Shown piece by piece: positions 30,601 to 41,064 of a DNA stretch of 64,000 nt; position 1 is the stretch's first letter, and each line of letters starts with the position of its first letter. Source of the DNA: Phytophthora quininea (lineage: Eukaryota; Oomycota; Peronosporomycetes; Peronosporales; Peronosporaceae); contig JAAVTG010000333.1 in the NCBI GenBank assembly GCA_011947345.1, positions 151,100 through 215,099 of the forward strand. Reading direction: 5' to 3'. The notes under the pieces are model-generated. The model did not search any database. It was not told the origin of the DNA and was given only the letters and a program-made list of their open reading frames with translations. The position numbers and the translations under genes were made by a program.

Positions 30601-30850
30601 TGGATTGGACACTGAACGTATCTAAGCGGAGATGGCGCGTTCGGGGCGACGGGCGTGGGCGCCGAGGCTGTCTAGCTGGGAACTGGGAATGAGAGTGTGA
30701 GTTGGAGGGATGTTCGTAGAGGGAGAGACCCGTGAAAGACTGACAGACGCGGTAAAGCGTCTGCCAGAAGCGCTGGGCTAGCATCATGCTAACTCAGACT
30801 TCCCGGGAGGGCCTCACCCCCAACCCGAACCAGGATGGACATCTCTTACC
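27640..30850 (-). mobile_element. APE-type LINE, nearly full length, degenerate
   Basis: Minus-strand non-LTR retrotransposon with endonuclease, RT and C-terminal region in order. No poly-A or microsatellite tail or target duplication could be fixed at either end, so the limits are approximate. The low-coordinate end lies within about 25 bp of the Copia-2 right flank. Confidence 0.75.
27686..30787 (-). pseudogene. LINE polyprotein (AP-like endonuclease plus reverse transcriptase), broken
   Basis: Endonuclease first (30787-29880): 'DTFSVQSIG' is the family's N-terminal strand, 'WHGISFAVSPHL', 'NIINAYPLHSG', then 'TFILGDFNAK' with catalytic Asp and Asn, 'NQIDYILFHQ', and 'QSDHKLVTLDF' with the final Asp-His pair. 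RT follows: 'NPITADELERAFQRIRNG' (about 29240), then 'SICKAIASGASSNLAEGRT' (about 28980). Palm motifs near 28700-28600 include 'LSPVLFVVYLDA' in one frame and 'VIVYADDADFVCRQ' (about 28530), the catalytic YADD. The C-terminal part (28439-27686) reads 'AFHRLWNIWLRPLKTS' and 'RFMDAYFTPSNQ'. The enzyme would nick the target and copy element RNA there. At least six shifts or stops; inactive. Confidence 0.8.
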
Positions 30851-32870
30851 CAAAGAAAAGCGCGATTATGAGAAGAACCGCGATGCTGAAATCCCATCTC
30901 GCCAAAAGTAGTCTACAATTTTACCCATAGATTTATCTTTACTGGACAAAATATGATTGAAAATGCATCAAACTGCCTGCATAAATGCCGAGCTGCGATA
31001 TCCAGATTCTCATTTAAACATCTACGATATTCGTTGTTACGAAACTTTTGCGCAGCGTCCAGTGGTAATGATGGATCATGCGCTTGAAAACAATCTAATC
31101 AAATGGTATTTGCTGCGCTTAGAGCTAAAAGGTAAGTTGACCAACGTGGTGGCAAGGCTTATTTCCCGATTCGCTCACCACGTCGTCTTGAACATTAGAC
31201 TGTTGTTTGGAGCGTTGGCAAGTTAAACCTACGTACAAGACCATCTATTTGCCGTCTCTGGATCAGGTTTCGACAGAAAACTCAAACCCATGTACAACAA
31301 ATTTGAGATCATGGTATTTCATTACACAAGCACAATATTCGGCTGGCTTATATGTGTGTAGTCTCTGTTCAACACCTTGCAGTGGATTCAATCCTCCTTT
31401 TCCGTGTGGAGACAGCGCATAAAAACAAGTTTTGCGTCAATACGGTAGTTGTGTAGTCGTTCACGACATCAGCTTTATTTTGAAGCTCGGCTGTAGGATA
31501 CAACGTATGCCCTGTGGCTTTATTTGCCGCATTCATTTTCTTCTCAGCTTCCATTTCCCCTTCAGCGTCTTCTGCTTGTGACTCGAACAGTTCTTTAACC
31601 CCTATACTGCTCTAGTGCGGTGGTGACTCGTTTGTGGCTGTAACATTTGGTTCACTATTCCTATCACCGTTTGATCGTCTACAGTATTGCCTGGACAAAC
31701 GAGATCAGACAGACTACTAAAGTTAGTAGTTTTGAAATTACTTGCCTTTTCTTCCATTACAGGAACAGAAGGAATACTGCTGGAATCTAAAATGACTAGA
31801 ACTGTGTCCCAGGGCGGGGATGGTTTTGGGTGCCGGCTTACACGCTTACGCAGCAGGCTAGGCCGCGCGGGGAATAGGGCGCAGTAGGGGCCCTGAGTGC
31901 AAATGTTTTCCCCAGGTGCTCTTGCGTAGCGAGGAACGGTCCTAGAGAGTCGTCCACGGTACCGGAACTCGGTTTCTGCACGCAGAGAAGCCCACGTCCG
32001 TTCGTAGAAGCAAAATATGGTCGATTTGTTGTTAGCTCTGCTGTCTGTTGAGCCCTGCAAAGCAGAAGTAAAAGTGAAAAGCAAACCGTGTGTGATGCCT
32101 CGCGACACCAGCACTCACTCCTTGCTCCTGCAACTCAGTCACCGTTCTTGAGCACGCTAGCCGCTTGTGCTTGCTTCCTGTTGCCTTCCTGTCAGCTCCA
32201 GCAGCCAGCACTCATGGCCGTGAGCTCCGCCATCCCCCAACCGGCTCTTAAGGACCGATACCCTTGAGGTCGTCCCCCGCCCGCTGTCGGGCCACGCCTG
32301 ACCTCAGCGTCCGCCTGTCTTCCATCCTCTGCGACCCCTGTCGTCTCTCTTCGATGCTGTCAGCAGTTGCTGCCTTAGTCGAGGCCTCTCGCCCAGTTGT
32401 AGTCGCCCGATTCGTGCTAATCCCTCCAGAAGCCTTCTTCCAAGTTGACATGACTTTCAGCCAATCCCGGTCGAGCAGTCATCACTACTGTAGCCATCCT
32501 TGGAACGGTCTCTAAACCCGCCCGGCTGCCGTCCAGATTCACTTCGTGACAACTGTTAAATTCTCTTTGGATATCGTGACTTGCTCGTACAGTGAATTAT
32601 TTGCTATTAGCCGTTGCAGAGCATTGCATAGGTCGAACCCGAAAGTATGCTTCTCCGTTGCAGTTCTTAGAGTAGCTTCGCAAGCACCATTTGTGTGTTT
32701 TTAGAAAAGAGAGATACTGGCTCTCACGTTGAAACAGTTTATTTTGTAAGTCTAGTTAATTTAGTAAGCTCTCTATAGCTACCATTTATCTTAAACAGTG
32801 GTTTAGTGATGTAAACAAAAAAGATGCATTCCAAAAGAAGGCTGAATATTTTTGCCATCTCAGGACAACC
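30851..32870. other. Unresolved stretch
   Basis: No element ends or convincing genes. Minus frames at 31369-31554 ('MEAEKKMNAANKATGHTLYP') and 31602-32114, and a plus frame at 30957-31226, are open but unrecognised. 31790-32000 is GC-rich and promoter- or LTR-like in appearance. 32248-32451 minus is a basic, Arg/Ser/Thr-rich frame that could be the start of a gag. AT-rich from 32530 on. Confidence 0.3.
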
Positions 32871-32871
32871 A

Positions 32872-33760
32872 CTAAAGCGTACTTACCTTCAGCATCGTCA
32901 CCTTCACTGGTAGCATACTCCTACTACTCAGCTCCCCACTTGGTTTTCTTTCCACCGTTCGGGCCAATTTTGGTCTATCGCACTTCGTTTCTGCGTCTAA
33001 ACGGAGTTGTGCGTGCGGGCTTAAGCTCCAGCGCAAATATCCCACAACATATTTCGCCCTCTGCAATCCCATCGCCACAGCATGGCGTTTAGCTGGCAGC
33101 TGTGGTTGACAAACCTGGCAAGCGATCCTTTCGCGGTTACATTTGTCACTTCACAGCCGCTCATTTGTGCACGATGCACCAAGTCTCCAGATAGCACATT
33201 GTGGTTAGTTAGTATAAGCCTAGTAAAGCGGTATAATTGGTGCATCGACCTGTTGTCGAAGTTTGTATTTCTTGACACTTCCTCCTGCTTACTCGATGAT
33301 GAAACTCGCCTTTGCGAATGACTTGGGCAGCAATAAGTGCTATCCCCTTTGGACCGTTTTGATCTATCGCTTGCTCTGCCCGTTGCCTTTGCTGAAACCT
33401 TTAGTTCCTGTACCTTTGCCTGAATCGCATTTCAAATACTTGCACTCGACCTGCATCTAACACGGCACACTTGTCATTATGAACCCGTAGTCCACGTATG
33501 TAAGCCAATAAAGCGAGCGGTTTTCGCAGCGTTCTTCACAAGTGACGCTACTGTCGGCGAATATGCACATACACAATGGAGTATCGTCCTTTCCACCAAG
33601 TTTTAGACGGCAGGCGCAGCTTCGGTGCGAGTATTGACATCGGCTGGAAGCTGGAAGGCACGAATACGAGCGCAGCCGATGTGAGTCAAACTGCCAAACA
33701 AGCAGGCACCGGTGAGACAGGAGGGTGGCAGGCGGTGCCCACACCTCCTGCAGCGCGATA
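32872..33760 (-). pseudogene. AWS/SET-domain lysine methyltransferase remnant
   Basis: Minus-strand remains of a SETD2/ASH1-like histone methyltransferase core. First comes the AWS zinc cluster, 'CMCIFADSSVTCEERCENRS' (about 33580-33520), with the CxC...CxxxCxNR spacing. Further on is the SET signature 'LARFVNHSCQLNA' (about 33110), equivalent to the RF[IV]NHSCxPN motif that forms the S-adenosylmethionine pocket; the usual Pro is Leu here. The post-SET part (33078-32872) is unreadable. Stops and shifts lie between, for example near 33440 and 33020. The AWS part sits in the same open frame (33457-33924) as Helitron-like sequence upstream, so it may be host DNA captured by, or inserted into, a Helitron. 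Confidence 0.55.
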
Positions 33761-33829
33761 AACGACGCGCGATCTACGTTGGACTTGGTCACAGTGACGG
33801 GATCGACAGCGAGCAGCGAGACACTCGCC

Positions 33830-35121
33830 TGTGCCAGGCTCGGGTCACGCTCAACCGCACTCTCGTTGATGTAGGCGTCTTCCACACCTCTGTGCAGGTC
33901 CGCACGGATATCTTCGCAGCCCACCTTAAACTATCCTACTCCACTTTAGCTCTTTGATCCACACACGAATTGTTGAAAAAGCCGACCACCGAGATGTAGC
34001 ACTGATCCATCACCCGGCTTAGGGAACAAACGAACAGCCGTAAACTCTCGAAGAGACAGCTTGGTCTCCTTCCGACGTTTCTGGCCATTTGAATAGGTAT
34101 CGATGAAAGACCATCCTAACTCTCTGCTTGAAAAAGCAGCGGGTACTGGAGTGGATCGTACATCGGGTTCGTCTCGAATAAACGGAGAAGACGCCGCTGC
34201 TTCGTGTAGATGATAAGGTCTCTGTGTTTGTCGAGGTTTCCGTCCTCCACCAATGTCGCCTCAACCTCAGACACGGTTGGTAAATTTGTTGTGCCAGGTC
34301 GCCAGCGATCCGCGTACACGTTAGACTGGAGATCCACGATCTCTTTCCCGTCCGCTACCTCTTTCCGAAGGATCTCTCCCAAATTCAAGAACTACTGCCC
34401 GAAAGGATTAATTGTTGCCATCATGTGCTCAAGGGTTCCCAGTTTTTCCAGGTCCAAGTAAGAAAAATGCCTTCGCGACGCGCTGCCCGTTTTCGCATAT
34501 CCGGATCTACGATGTAAATCTGTGCGAACTTCGCCGGTGCTGATTGGCTTGTGTCGAAGTAATCGATCGACGGGAGTAGAGAACCGAGATAGTGACCCAG
34601 GGCACCTTGGATCCTGTATGTGTAAACACCGCGTTGCCCCTGCACTGATGTATCCTCTCTCGCGCGTTGAAAGGCGGAGCTGTCACTTCTGGACGCCCCG
34701 ATGGACGTGGAAGCAAACACCTGATCGTACGCACAGATGTGTTCTCTGAACTCCTATTCTCGATAAAAGTCGTGGACCCCGCATAACACGGGCCATAGCA
34801 GCAATGCTCACGAGCTGCATCATAAACCGTTCTGGTAAAGTCAAACCTTTGCGAATATTTGTCGGGCAAAGTTTCAACACAATAGCCATTAGAAATCGAG
34901 AACTTCGGGAGACAGCCATGTTCAATTGCAGCGTTACAATCGCTGCATATCGTAAACCATGCTGTCCAGTGTCCACTACCATTGACAAAGCAGCGAAAAC
35001 TACGAGGAGAAACCGTTGTATCGGCCAAGAACATCACGTAAGAGGGTTGAGCATATTCATTTCGTAGTTTGGTAGGAAGTCTGACATCCACTTTCCCAAG
35101 ACACTGCCGCATCTTAGTCAT
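33830..35121 (-). pseudogene. Helitron N-terminal/Rep portion (helicase-like N domain)
   Basis: Minus-strand, several frames, matching the N-terminal half of Helitron replicases. In order: 'EHGCLPKFSISNGYCVETLP' (about 34910), the conserved PxxSxxNG block; 'YRIQGALGHYLGSLLP' with 'KFAQIYIVDPDMRKRAARR' (about 34620-34480); 'HRDLIIYTKQRRLLRL' with 'YDPLQYPLLF' (about 34220-34130); 'YLFKWPETSEGD' (about 34080). Near 33960 comes 'RLF.NN.CV' and then 'DIRADLHRGVEDAYI' (about 33920), the block preceding the two-His Rep motif. The HUH and Tyr motifs are absent: the next sequence is the SET remnant. Possibly part of the same Helitron as 18408-22992, but insertions between prevent proof. Confidence 0.65.
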
Positions 35122-35265
35122 ATATCGCCAGTCCGACGCTTCCTTTCGTACGGACTCTTCGCGACGAATTAAGCGATCACAGGGAGCTCATACGCACTCA
35201 TCCAGGCCATCAGGGCCTAATGCTTGTTGTAGCCTTTTCAAAAGCCTCGTAACGGTCATCACCGC

Positions 35266-36100
35266 TCAATGGTTCAAGTCTTTTTGCATAGTTGGCGTCG
35301 CTTCGTTGTCGGCAACTTTGTGGTCTTTCGGCAACGCACTGTCGATACTTACGCTGGTAGAGCCAATTGTGCTCATGCTCCCCACTAGCGCGGGTCGATC
35401 CGTCGGCGTTGGTGTGTCCAACGTTGCTTTCGCCTCTACATTGACACCGTTGCTGGTCGTCTTCTTGGCCTCAGCAATGCGCCACCGATACTTGCGCTGG
35501 TAGAGCCGATTATACTCTCGCCGGTCTCTAGCGCGTGACAACTGCAGCCGATCCTTCGCTGTCAACGGCGGCAGGGTTGCCTTTACCTGTGGATTGACTT
35601 CATTGCCAGCAGCTGTCTTGGCCTTCGGAATGCGCTGTTGATAAATGGACCAGTAGAGTTGATTGCGCACCCTAAGTTCTTTGGCTTATGGTACCAGCAT
35701 GGTTTCATACATTTGTTCACCACGATCTCCACCAGGACTGGAAACATTACATCCAACTTTCTTGTCGTCATGCTTTTCAATACCGAGAAGTCTGATGCCT
35801 CCATCAAGAATGCTCTTTTCTCCAGTTTCGTTGCTATGCTCCACGCCATCATTTGGAAAGCTGAAAAGGCTGTCCTGAACTTCATAGTCACCCCATATTG
35901 CATTCTCCCGCACCTAGATTCCATCAAGATGCTGTAAAGGTCACTCTCCGCCGAGCTTTCGGGATCATCACCGCTGTCCAGGCTTACTGGTGCGCCAATA
36001 ATGCTGACGCGCTTTCGTTTCAATGCCAACAAAACACCAGAGGCCACAGCACCAATGTCCAGGACGGCATTGTTTTTATCTTGACGGTTCACCTGTTCGC
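35266..36100 (-). pseudogene. Upstream end of the Helitron N-terminal region
   Basis: Minus-strand frames upstream of the Rep portion. 35670-35266 holds two related basic units, 'QLYWSIYQQRIPKAKTAAGN' and 'RLYQRKYRWRIAEAKKTTSN', each followed by a similar 'ATLPPLTAKDR' or 'ATLDTPTPTDR' phrase, i.e. an internal repeat of about 46 residues. Before it, 35913-35686 reads as an acidic, disordered stretch. Basic repeats ahead of the conserved block are compatible with a DNA-binding N-terminus of a Helitron replicase; this is inference from position. Confidence 0.4.
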
Positions 36101-36289
36101 TATTGTGGTATAGCAACACACAAAATCCGTCAGATATGGATGAGCTACAAACACAACAACGCCGAAGAACAGGTCGGCGGTTGTTGGCCTGCGCTAGGCG
36201 GCCCCCAGCGGTTCGGCCCAGCCGGGACAGTAGTGTCTTGTTCCCGCCAGTGCTTCGCTTCCAAGCCAGCCACACGACTCAGCTGAGCT

Positions 36290-37192
36290 GCCTGAGTCAC
36301 TCTGAATACCCTGTGCCCTCCACCAAAGGGTGGATGACGGCGCAGACCGCGCTTTACAGGTCGCCAGGAGCAAAGGCTTCCTGATTGAAAGAGTTACGGC
36401 ACCCCGACTGACGGGCGTACCGGCTCGCGGACGCGGCGAGACTTGTAGAGGGCACTTGGCGGAACTTTGCCCAACACCAGGCCGAGCTTGTGCTCTTGGC
36501 GCTATCAGACAACACCCTACAAGCTATGCCTCTCGGGTGTAGCCGGCAGACATAATCCAGCCCCGCGCAGGGACTTACCGGATAGTATGCGCTTGTTGTA
36601 GACTTGGAAAATTCTGCTCTGTTATCTGTTATCTCCGTGCGGCCCTTCGAGCCGTCCTATACTAATTCCTAGTCAATCTTAAACAAATATCTAATGAGAT
36701 GAATCAGCTGCGACCCCTCGCTGGGTCCAGCCTGCAACCACCGGCGACTCTCCGGACCGAAACCAACGCTGCCAAAGATCTCGTCGCCCGCTGACTCTAC
36801 CTCTGCGGCGACTCGGCTGCCCAAATCCTTTACGATGTATAATCGCTTGCCAAGTTGCCTGGCCAATTTGTCGACTTGGTCCCGCTGAGTCGAGTCCACT
36901 ACGTCTAGACTTGGTTGTCGAACTTAGCTGATTCCACGCCTTGAGCCTAGACTAGGACATCCTAGGCTAGGGTTTTTACGAATTTATTACACCACAAGTG
37001 CCCCGGTCATGATACGAGCTGGGCTGGTGAGTGTTATGACCCAGCATGCCTTCACATTTCCACCAATCGCTAAGTTCATGGAATCCCGTTGCCAAGTCAA
37101 CTCCATCCTCGCCGCCGACTTTGCGCTAGGTAAGGCCCCTGGAAACCGCTCGCTCGGCTCATGCGCTGCGTCCACGCACTCATTCCACGTGT
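36290..37192. other. Non-coding stretch, probable LTR/leader of the following gag gene
   Basis: No supported gene. Mixed composition with a GC-rich first half. A minus frame at 36669-36899 is open but unrecognised. Its position directly upstream of the plus-strand gag-like gene suggests retroelement 5' DNA; no second copy exists in the window to define an LTR. Confidence 0.3.
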
Positions 37193-39699
37193 GTGGACAG
37201 GTCTATGTCGTTCGCTGTCTCGCGTCCAGCAGCTGAGGGTGCGAAGGGTCCCTTTCCTTCACACAAAGAACACTGCGAAGACGCGCAGCCGGAAGCTCTG
37301 CGCCGCGTTGATAAGAGCGCTGGTTCGTCGGAGAGCTCCCCAGTCTGTTCCCTTGCAGCTCAGGACTCCACCACAGACTCGGCTGAGTCTCCGCCAGCCT
37401 CGAGTGTTGTAGCTGCCGTTACTGAGTGCACGCAGCCAAGTGGTGCTGCCCCACAGGCATACTCGGTCGTGCCGATCGCTCCAAGTTCACCTCCGAACGC
37501 TCAAGGCTCAACTGGTCAAGCTAGCTCGCTGACCCCTTTCGTCCAGCGAAGGCGGGTCTTTGTCAACCGTGCTGACGGCTCTGACTCCCCTGACTACCTA
37601 GAGCACGAGCCTGGAGAAGTTCCTCCAAGCGAAGACCCACTGGCTGCTTCGAGCGCGGCTCCGCTCCCGCTGTCCATGCTACGGGATCAGGACCCCAGTG
37701 GTGGCCCGACAGCGGTAAATGGATTCGCCGTCCCTTACCTCAGGAATATTTCACTGACTCAGTCTTTGTTGTTCAGCTGCTGGCTCTGCGTCCGGTGCCA
37801 GACCATCCCACGCTGCTGGTCCCTGATGTTGGCGTGGCTGGAGGCCCGCGTTTTACCAACTCGCCGCCTCTCCGCTCGCCGCATCAATTGAACTCGTTTC
37901 TTGCGTGTCGAGCCAAGGAGGTCGTTGAGCCGCTCTCGCTGAGCTGTCGGCGCGATCCGCGTTCACGGACGCCGTACCCGTCGGCCCACTCAGCCAGAGC
38001 TGCGATCGATACTCCGTCTCCACAGCAGAGAGAGAGAGAGAGCTGAGAATGCGGTTATTGACGCTGTGTCGCTTTCGCCCATGCGTCCCCGCACTTCGTC
38101 GCGCTCGCTGAACTCGCTGGCTGTGGAGCAGGAGGAAAAGACTGGGTTGGCTGAGTCGTCTCCTCCGCGCCATGGTTTGTCGCCTGAGGGAATCCCTCCT
38201 CAACCTACTCTGAGTAAGTTGGCTGAGTCGCTCCGCGCTCGTCTGGAGCTGGTGCAGCCTTCTGTGACTCCTCCTGACGATGCTGCTCACTTCAAGCGGG
38301 TCTCGGCGGTCCCAGCTTCTGACGGTGCGTTTGACTCTGCTTCTCTGTTCCTGCGTGACTTCTTGGCTCACGAAGCGGCGTCCCACGCTCGATTTGAGCG
38401 TGATCTGTCTCGTTTGGTTGCATTCTCGCTGACTCGGCCTCCGCCCCTCACGACGATGTGCTTCGTCGTGAGTTGATGCGATCTTCGACCGCCAGAGACC
38501 TGCCGAATCAGCTGCAGACGGCTGTACCTCTTCCGCCATGCTCACCTGCTGACTTGGGGTTTACTCAGCAGCGTGTCGCTGAGCTGACTCAAGAGAACCT
38601 GCAACTCGATCGACATTTGCGTTCCGCGCTTGGCGAGATTGCTTCGTTGGAGCATGACTTGGCGGTCACCGTCCATGAGCGTGATGAAGCTCGACGGACT
38701 GTGCAGAGTCAGCAGAATCTGTTGGCGGGTTATGTCGCTGCTATCCTGCGTCAAGAAGCTTCAGCTCGCGACGGCGTCAACGAAACATACCGTCATGTCG
38801 AGATCCACCAGGACACCGTCAACGGGCTGCACAAGATTGTTGCTTCGCGCGATGCCGGAATCGTGGCACAAAGGGAAGAGATCGCTGAGCATGAGGCTAC
38901 GCTGGCGACCTGCCAGCAGATGTCGGCGAATTACTTCCGCTTGATGCAGGACGCTATCCTTGTTGCCCAGGATGGCGGTTCTACTCGACAGCTGGAGGCT
39001 GCTAAGACGACTATCAAGCGGCTCCGCAAGGACATCTCCATCCTCAGCAACCAGGTGAAGCGTTCTGGGATGACTTTGCAGGTGTCAGACCCAGCTGCAG
39101 CTATTGCTGCGGCCGCTGGGCTTGACATGCCTGGTCTGTCTCCTCGCGACCTCCAGCTTCAGGATCGACTGGTTCGCCAGGTCGAGGAGATGTGGCCTGA
39201 TCGGATGCGAGCCGAACCGGGTGAGACTCGGGAGCTTCACGTTATAATCCGACGTCCACTGGCTCCAGCGTCTTCCTAACCAGTTTCAACGGGGACTATG
39301 GGTACGACTTCTGGCTCTGAGTCTGTAGTCGTTCAGTATGGACCCTCGCCGACTCCATCGACTTCAACCCGGATGGGGTCCCTCGTTCAGCTCCTGCTTC
39401 GCCCGCAACTCAGTCTAGTGCCAGTTCATCAGTTCATTCTATCGGGCGCTCGCTGAGCTTCAACTCGCCTGCAGCTAACTCGGGGTCGGATCAAGTCCGG
39501 TCTTCGGCTCCTCCCTCACCAAGTCACTCGTTGTCCCTGGAGGTCAGTGACATTGACGAGGAGACGAAGTCAACTGCTTGTGGTCCTGCCCAGTCTTCGG
39601 ATTCGGCTCGGCCTTCGGCGACTGCCTGCACCATGTCTTTATCGACGTATGCAGCTTCAGCTTCAACTTTGGCTTCGCTGAGTGTACCTCAGTCTATCC
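37193..39699 (+). pseudogene. Gypsy-type gag-like gene, 5' part (disordered region plus long coiled coil)
   Basis: Plus-strand gene in at least four frames; the first open codon is GTG with no ATG, so the true start is unclear. 37193-37740 encodes a Ser/Pro/Ala-rich disordered segment, continued in other frames to 38470. 38458-39279 is a clean 273-codon stretch forming a long coiled coil ('RVAELTQENLQLDRHLRSAL', 'EIASLEHDLAVTVHERDEAR') and ending in TAA. 39531-39699 is again Ser/Thr-rich. An (AG)8 tract at 38027-38042 coincides with one frame change. The gene is cut by a hAT element at 39700 and resumes in the same frame at 43650. Oomycete gypsy elements have gags of this style; a host origin is not excluded. 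Confidence 0.5.
38027..38042. repeat. (AG)8 microsatellite inside the gag-like gene
   Basis: Eight AG units immediately before a TGA in the running frame. The protein-like reading continues in another frame beyond, so slippage here probably caused the break. Confidence 0.6.
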
Positions 39700-40033
39700 T
39701 AGTGTTGTTTTTACCCTGGTATTAGCTGGTAATACCTTACCTTGGTAAATTACCTTTTTATACCGATGGTAATACCATTATGTAAGGTTTGTGTACCGTG
39801 ATATTTGCCTTAGCCGAAATTGACATTTCTGTGGCTCAACCTGTCGCCGTCGCTGCTCAACCTGGGCCAACACGGACGAGTTCAACGAGCATTCCAGATC
39901 GAGAACCTGCGCATTATGTTGTCCAAGCTCAAGAAGGACCAATACAGCCGGCCACGATCGAGGAGACGACTGACGAAGCCCGAGGAGTCGCTCGGAGTGA
40001 ACGAAATAACAGAGACAGTTTCCGCGTCTGAGC

Positions 40034-40740
40034 GGCGTGTGTGGCTGAAGCGCGCTGAACATTGACGCAACCACCAAGACGATGGTCATTAACAAGGCGA
40101 GTGGCAGTGAGCTGACGCTGAAGGAGAGTGACTACATCAGCGTGAACGACACGACGGGCGAAGGCGAGCAGGCGCTGCAGAAGGTGATGAGCGGCGACCT
40201 GAAGCAGTTCGTGAAGTGGGTGGACGCGCACCACCACATGCAGGCGTGGACGAACGCTGACACATCCGAGCACGCTCTGGAGGATCGCACGCAGGGCATC
40301 GGGCTCACTCGTACTGAGTACATGTTCTTCAGCTCGGCGCAACATATCGCCGCCATGCGCCGATGATCGGAGCTGCAGTCTCCGGCCTAGCAGCAGTCTA
40401 TGGGCACGCTGTACACGTTCCAGCAGAGCGACTCCTAGGGCATCTTCCGCGCCTGGTGACGAAATTGATGCAGGGTGTGAGCCAGAACGGCAAGTCGTTC
40501 GAGTACAAGGTGGTCACGGTGTTCGAGACACGGCGCGGTGCGCTACAGGCCAGCAAGCTGGCCTCGGCGGTGGTGATCGACTTGTTTGGCGCAAAAGGCC
40601 CGACACAGATGATGTTCGCGATCTCTCGCGACGGGTAAAGTTGTTATAGTCCATTATACTTGAAGAACGCCGTGCTCAAGGACCTGTTTCAGGAGCTGGT
40701 GTGTTCGATTTGGTGCGCCTAGTCCTAGAGCGCGACCGTG
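40034..40740 (+). pseudogene. Captured fragment of pyruvate, phosphate dikinase (PPDK)
   Basis: Plus-strand, intronless, several frames. 'SALNIDATTKTMVIN', 'LTLKESDYISVNDTTGE', 'SGDLKQFVKWVDAHHHMQAW', 'NADTSEHALEDRTQGIGLTR' and 'TEYMFFSSAQHIAAMRRMIG' follow the PPDK order from just after the phosphohistidine domain into the PEP-binding barrel. 'MGTLYTFQQSDS' with 'GIFRAW' comes next, then an internal gap of roughly 130 residues relative to the family. 'FEYKVVTVFETRRGALQASK' and 'TQMMFAISRD' follow, and finally 'YYLKNAVLKDLFQEL'. PPDK interconverts pyruvate and PEP and is a known glycolytic enzyme of oomycetes. The catalytic His segment is missing, with stops at about 40043 and 40436, so no enzyme is made. 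It lies within the hAT ends. Confidence 0.75.
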
Positions 40741-40785
40741 CGTCGCGCCTACTGAGAACGCTGAGCATCTCTTATACATGAAGCT

Positions 40786-41028
40786 GTGCCAGCCCACGAA
40801 GTCGTCATCAATGAAGCCAAGATGGAGTGGCGTGACGCGAACACTATCATCAAAGTCTCGACCGAGGAGACGACCAAGACGACATCGAAGCCCGAAGAGA
40901 CGATTGAGGTGACGGAGATGACCGTGGTGACCGAGACGACCGAGGACGTACCGACCACGACGGAGGTGACGTTCGAGACGACTGAGACCGTGGAGGAGAC
41001 GGATGTGATGGTGGAGGGGCTGACGTGA
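40786..41028 (+). CDS. Glu/Thr-rich small frame inside the hAT element
   Basis: About 80 codons ending in TGA. After 'HEVVINEAKMEWRDANTIIK' the sequence is a repetitive Glu/Thr/Val tail ('EETIEVTEMTVVTETTEDV'). It directly follows the PPDK fragment, but PPDK proteins do not end like this. It could be a second captured gene fragment, perhaps the acidic tail of a host protein that I cannot identify. The complementary strand also stays open over most of it, as expected from codon bias, and is not better. Confidence 0.3.
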   Translation: MPAHEVVINEAKMEWRDANTIIKVSTEETTKTTSKPEETIEVTEMTVVTETTEDVPTTTEVTFETTETVEETDVMVEGLT

Positions 41029-41064
41029 CGGTGGGCATGAAACCTAAGTTGGCGGCGTAAATTT

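Noticed and set aside
37853..38545. 230-codon minus-strand frame
   Set aside because: Shadow of the Ser/Pro-rich gag-like gene on the plus strand; Arg/Ser low complexity without motifs.
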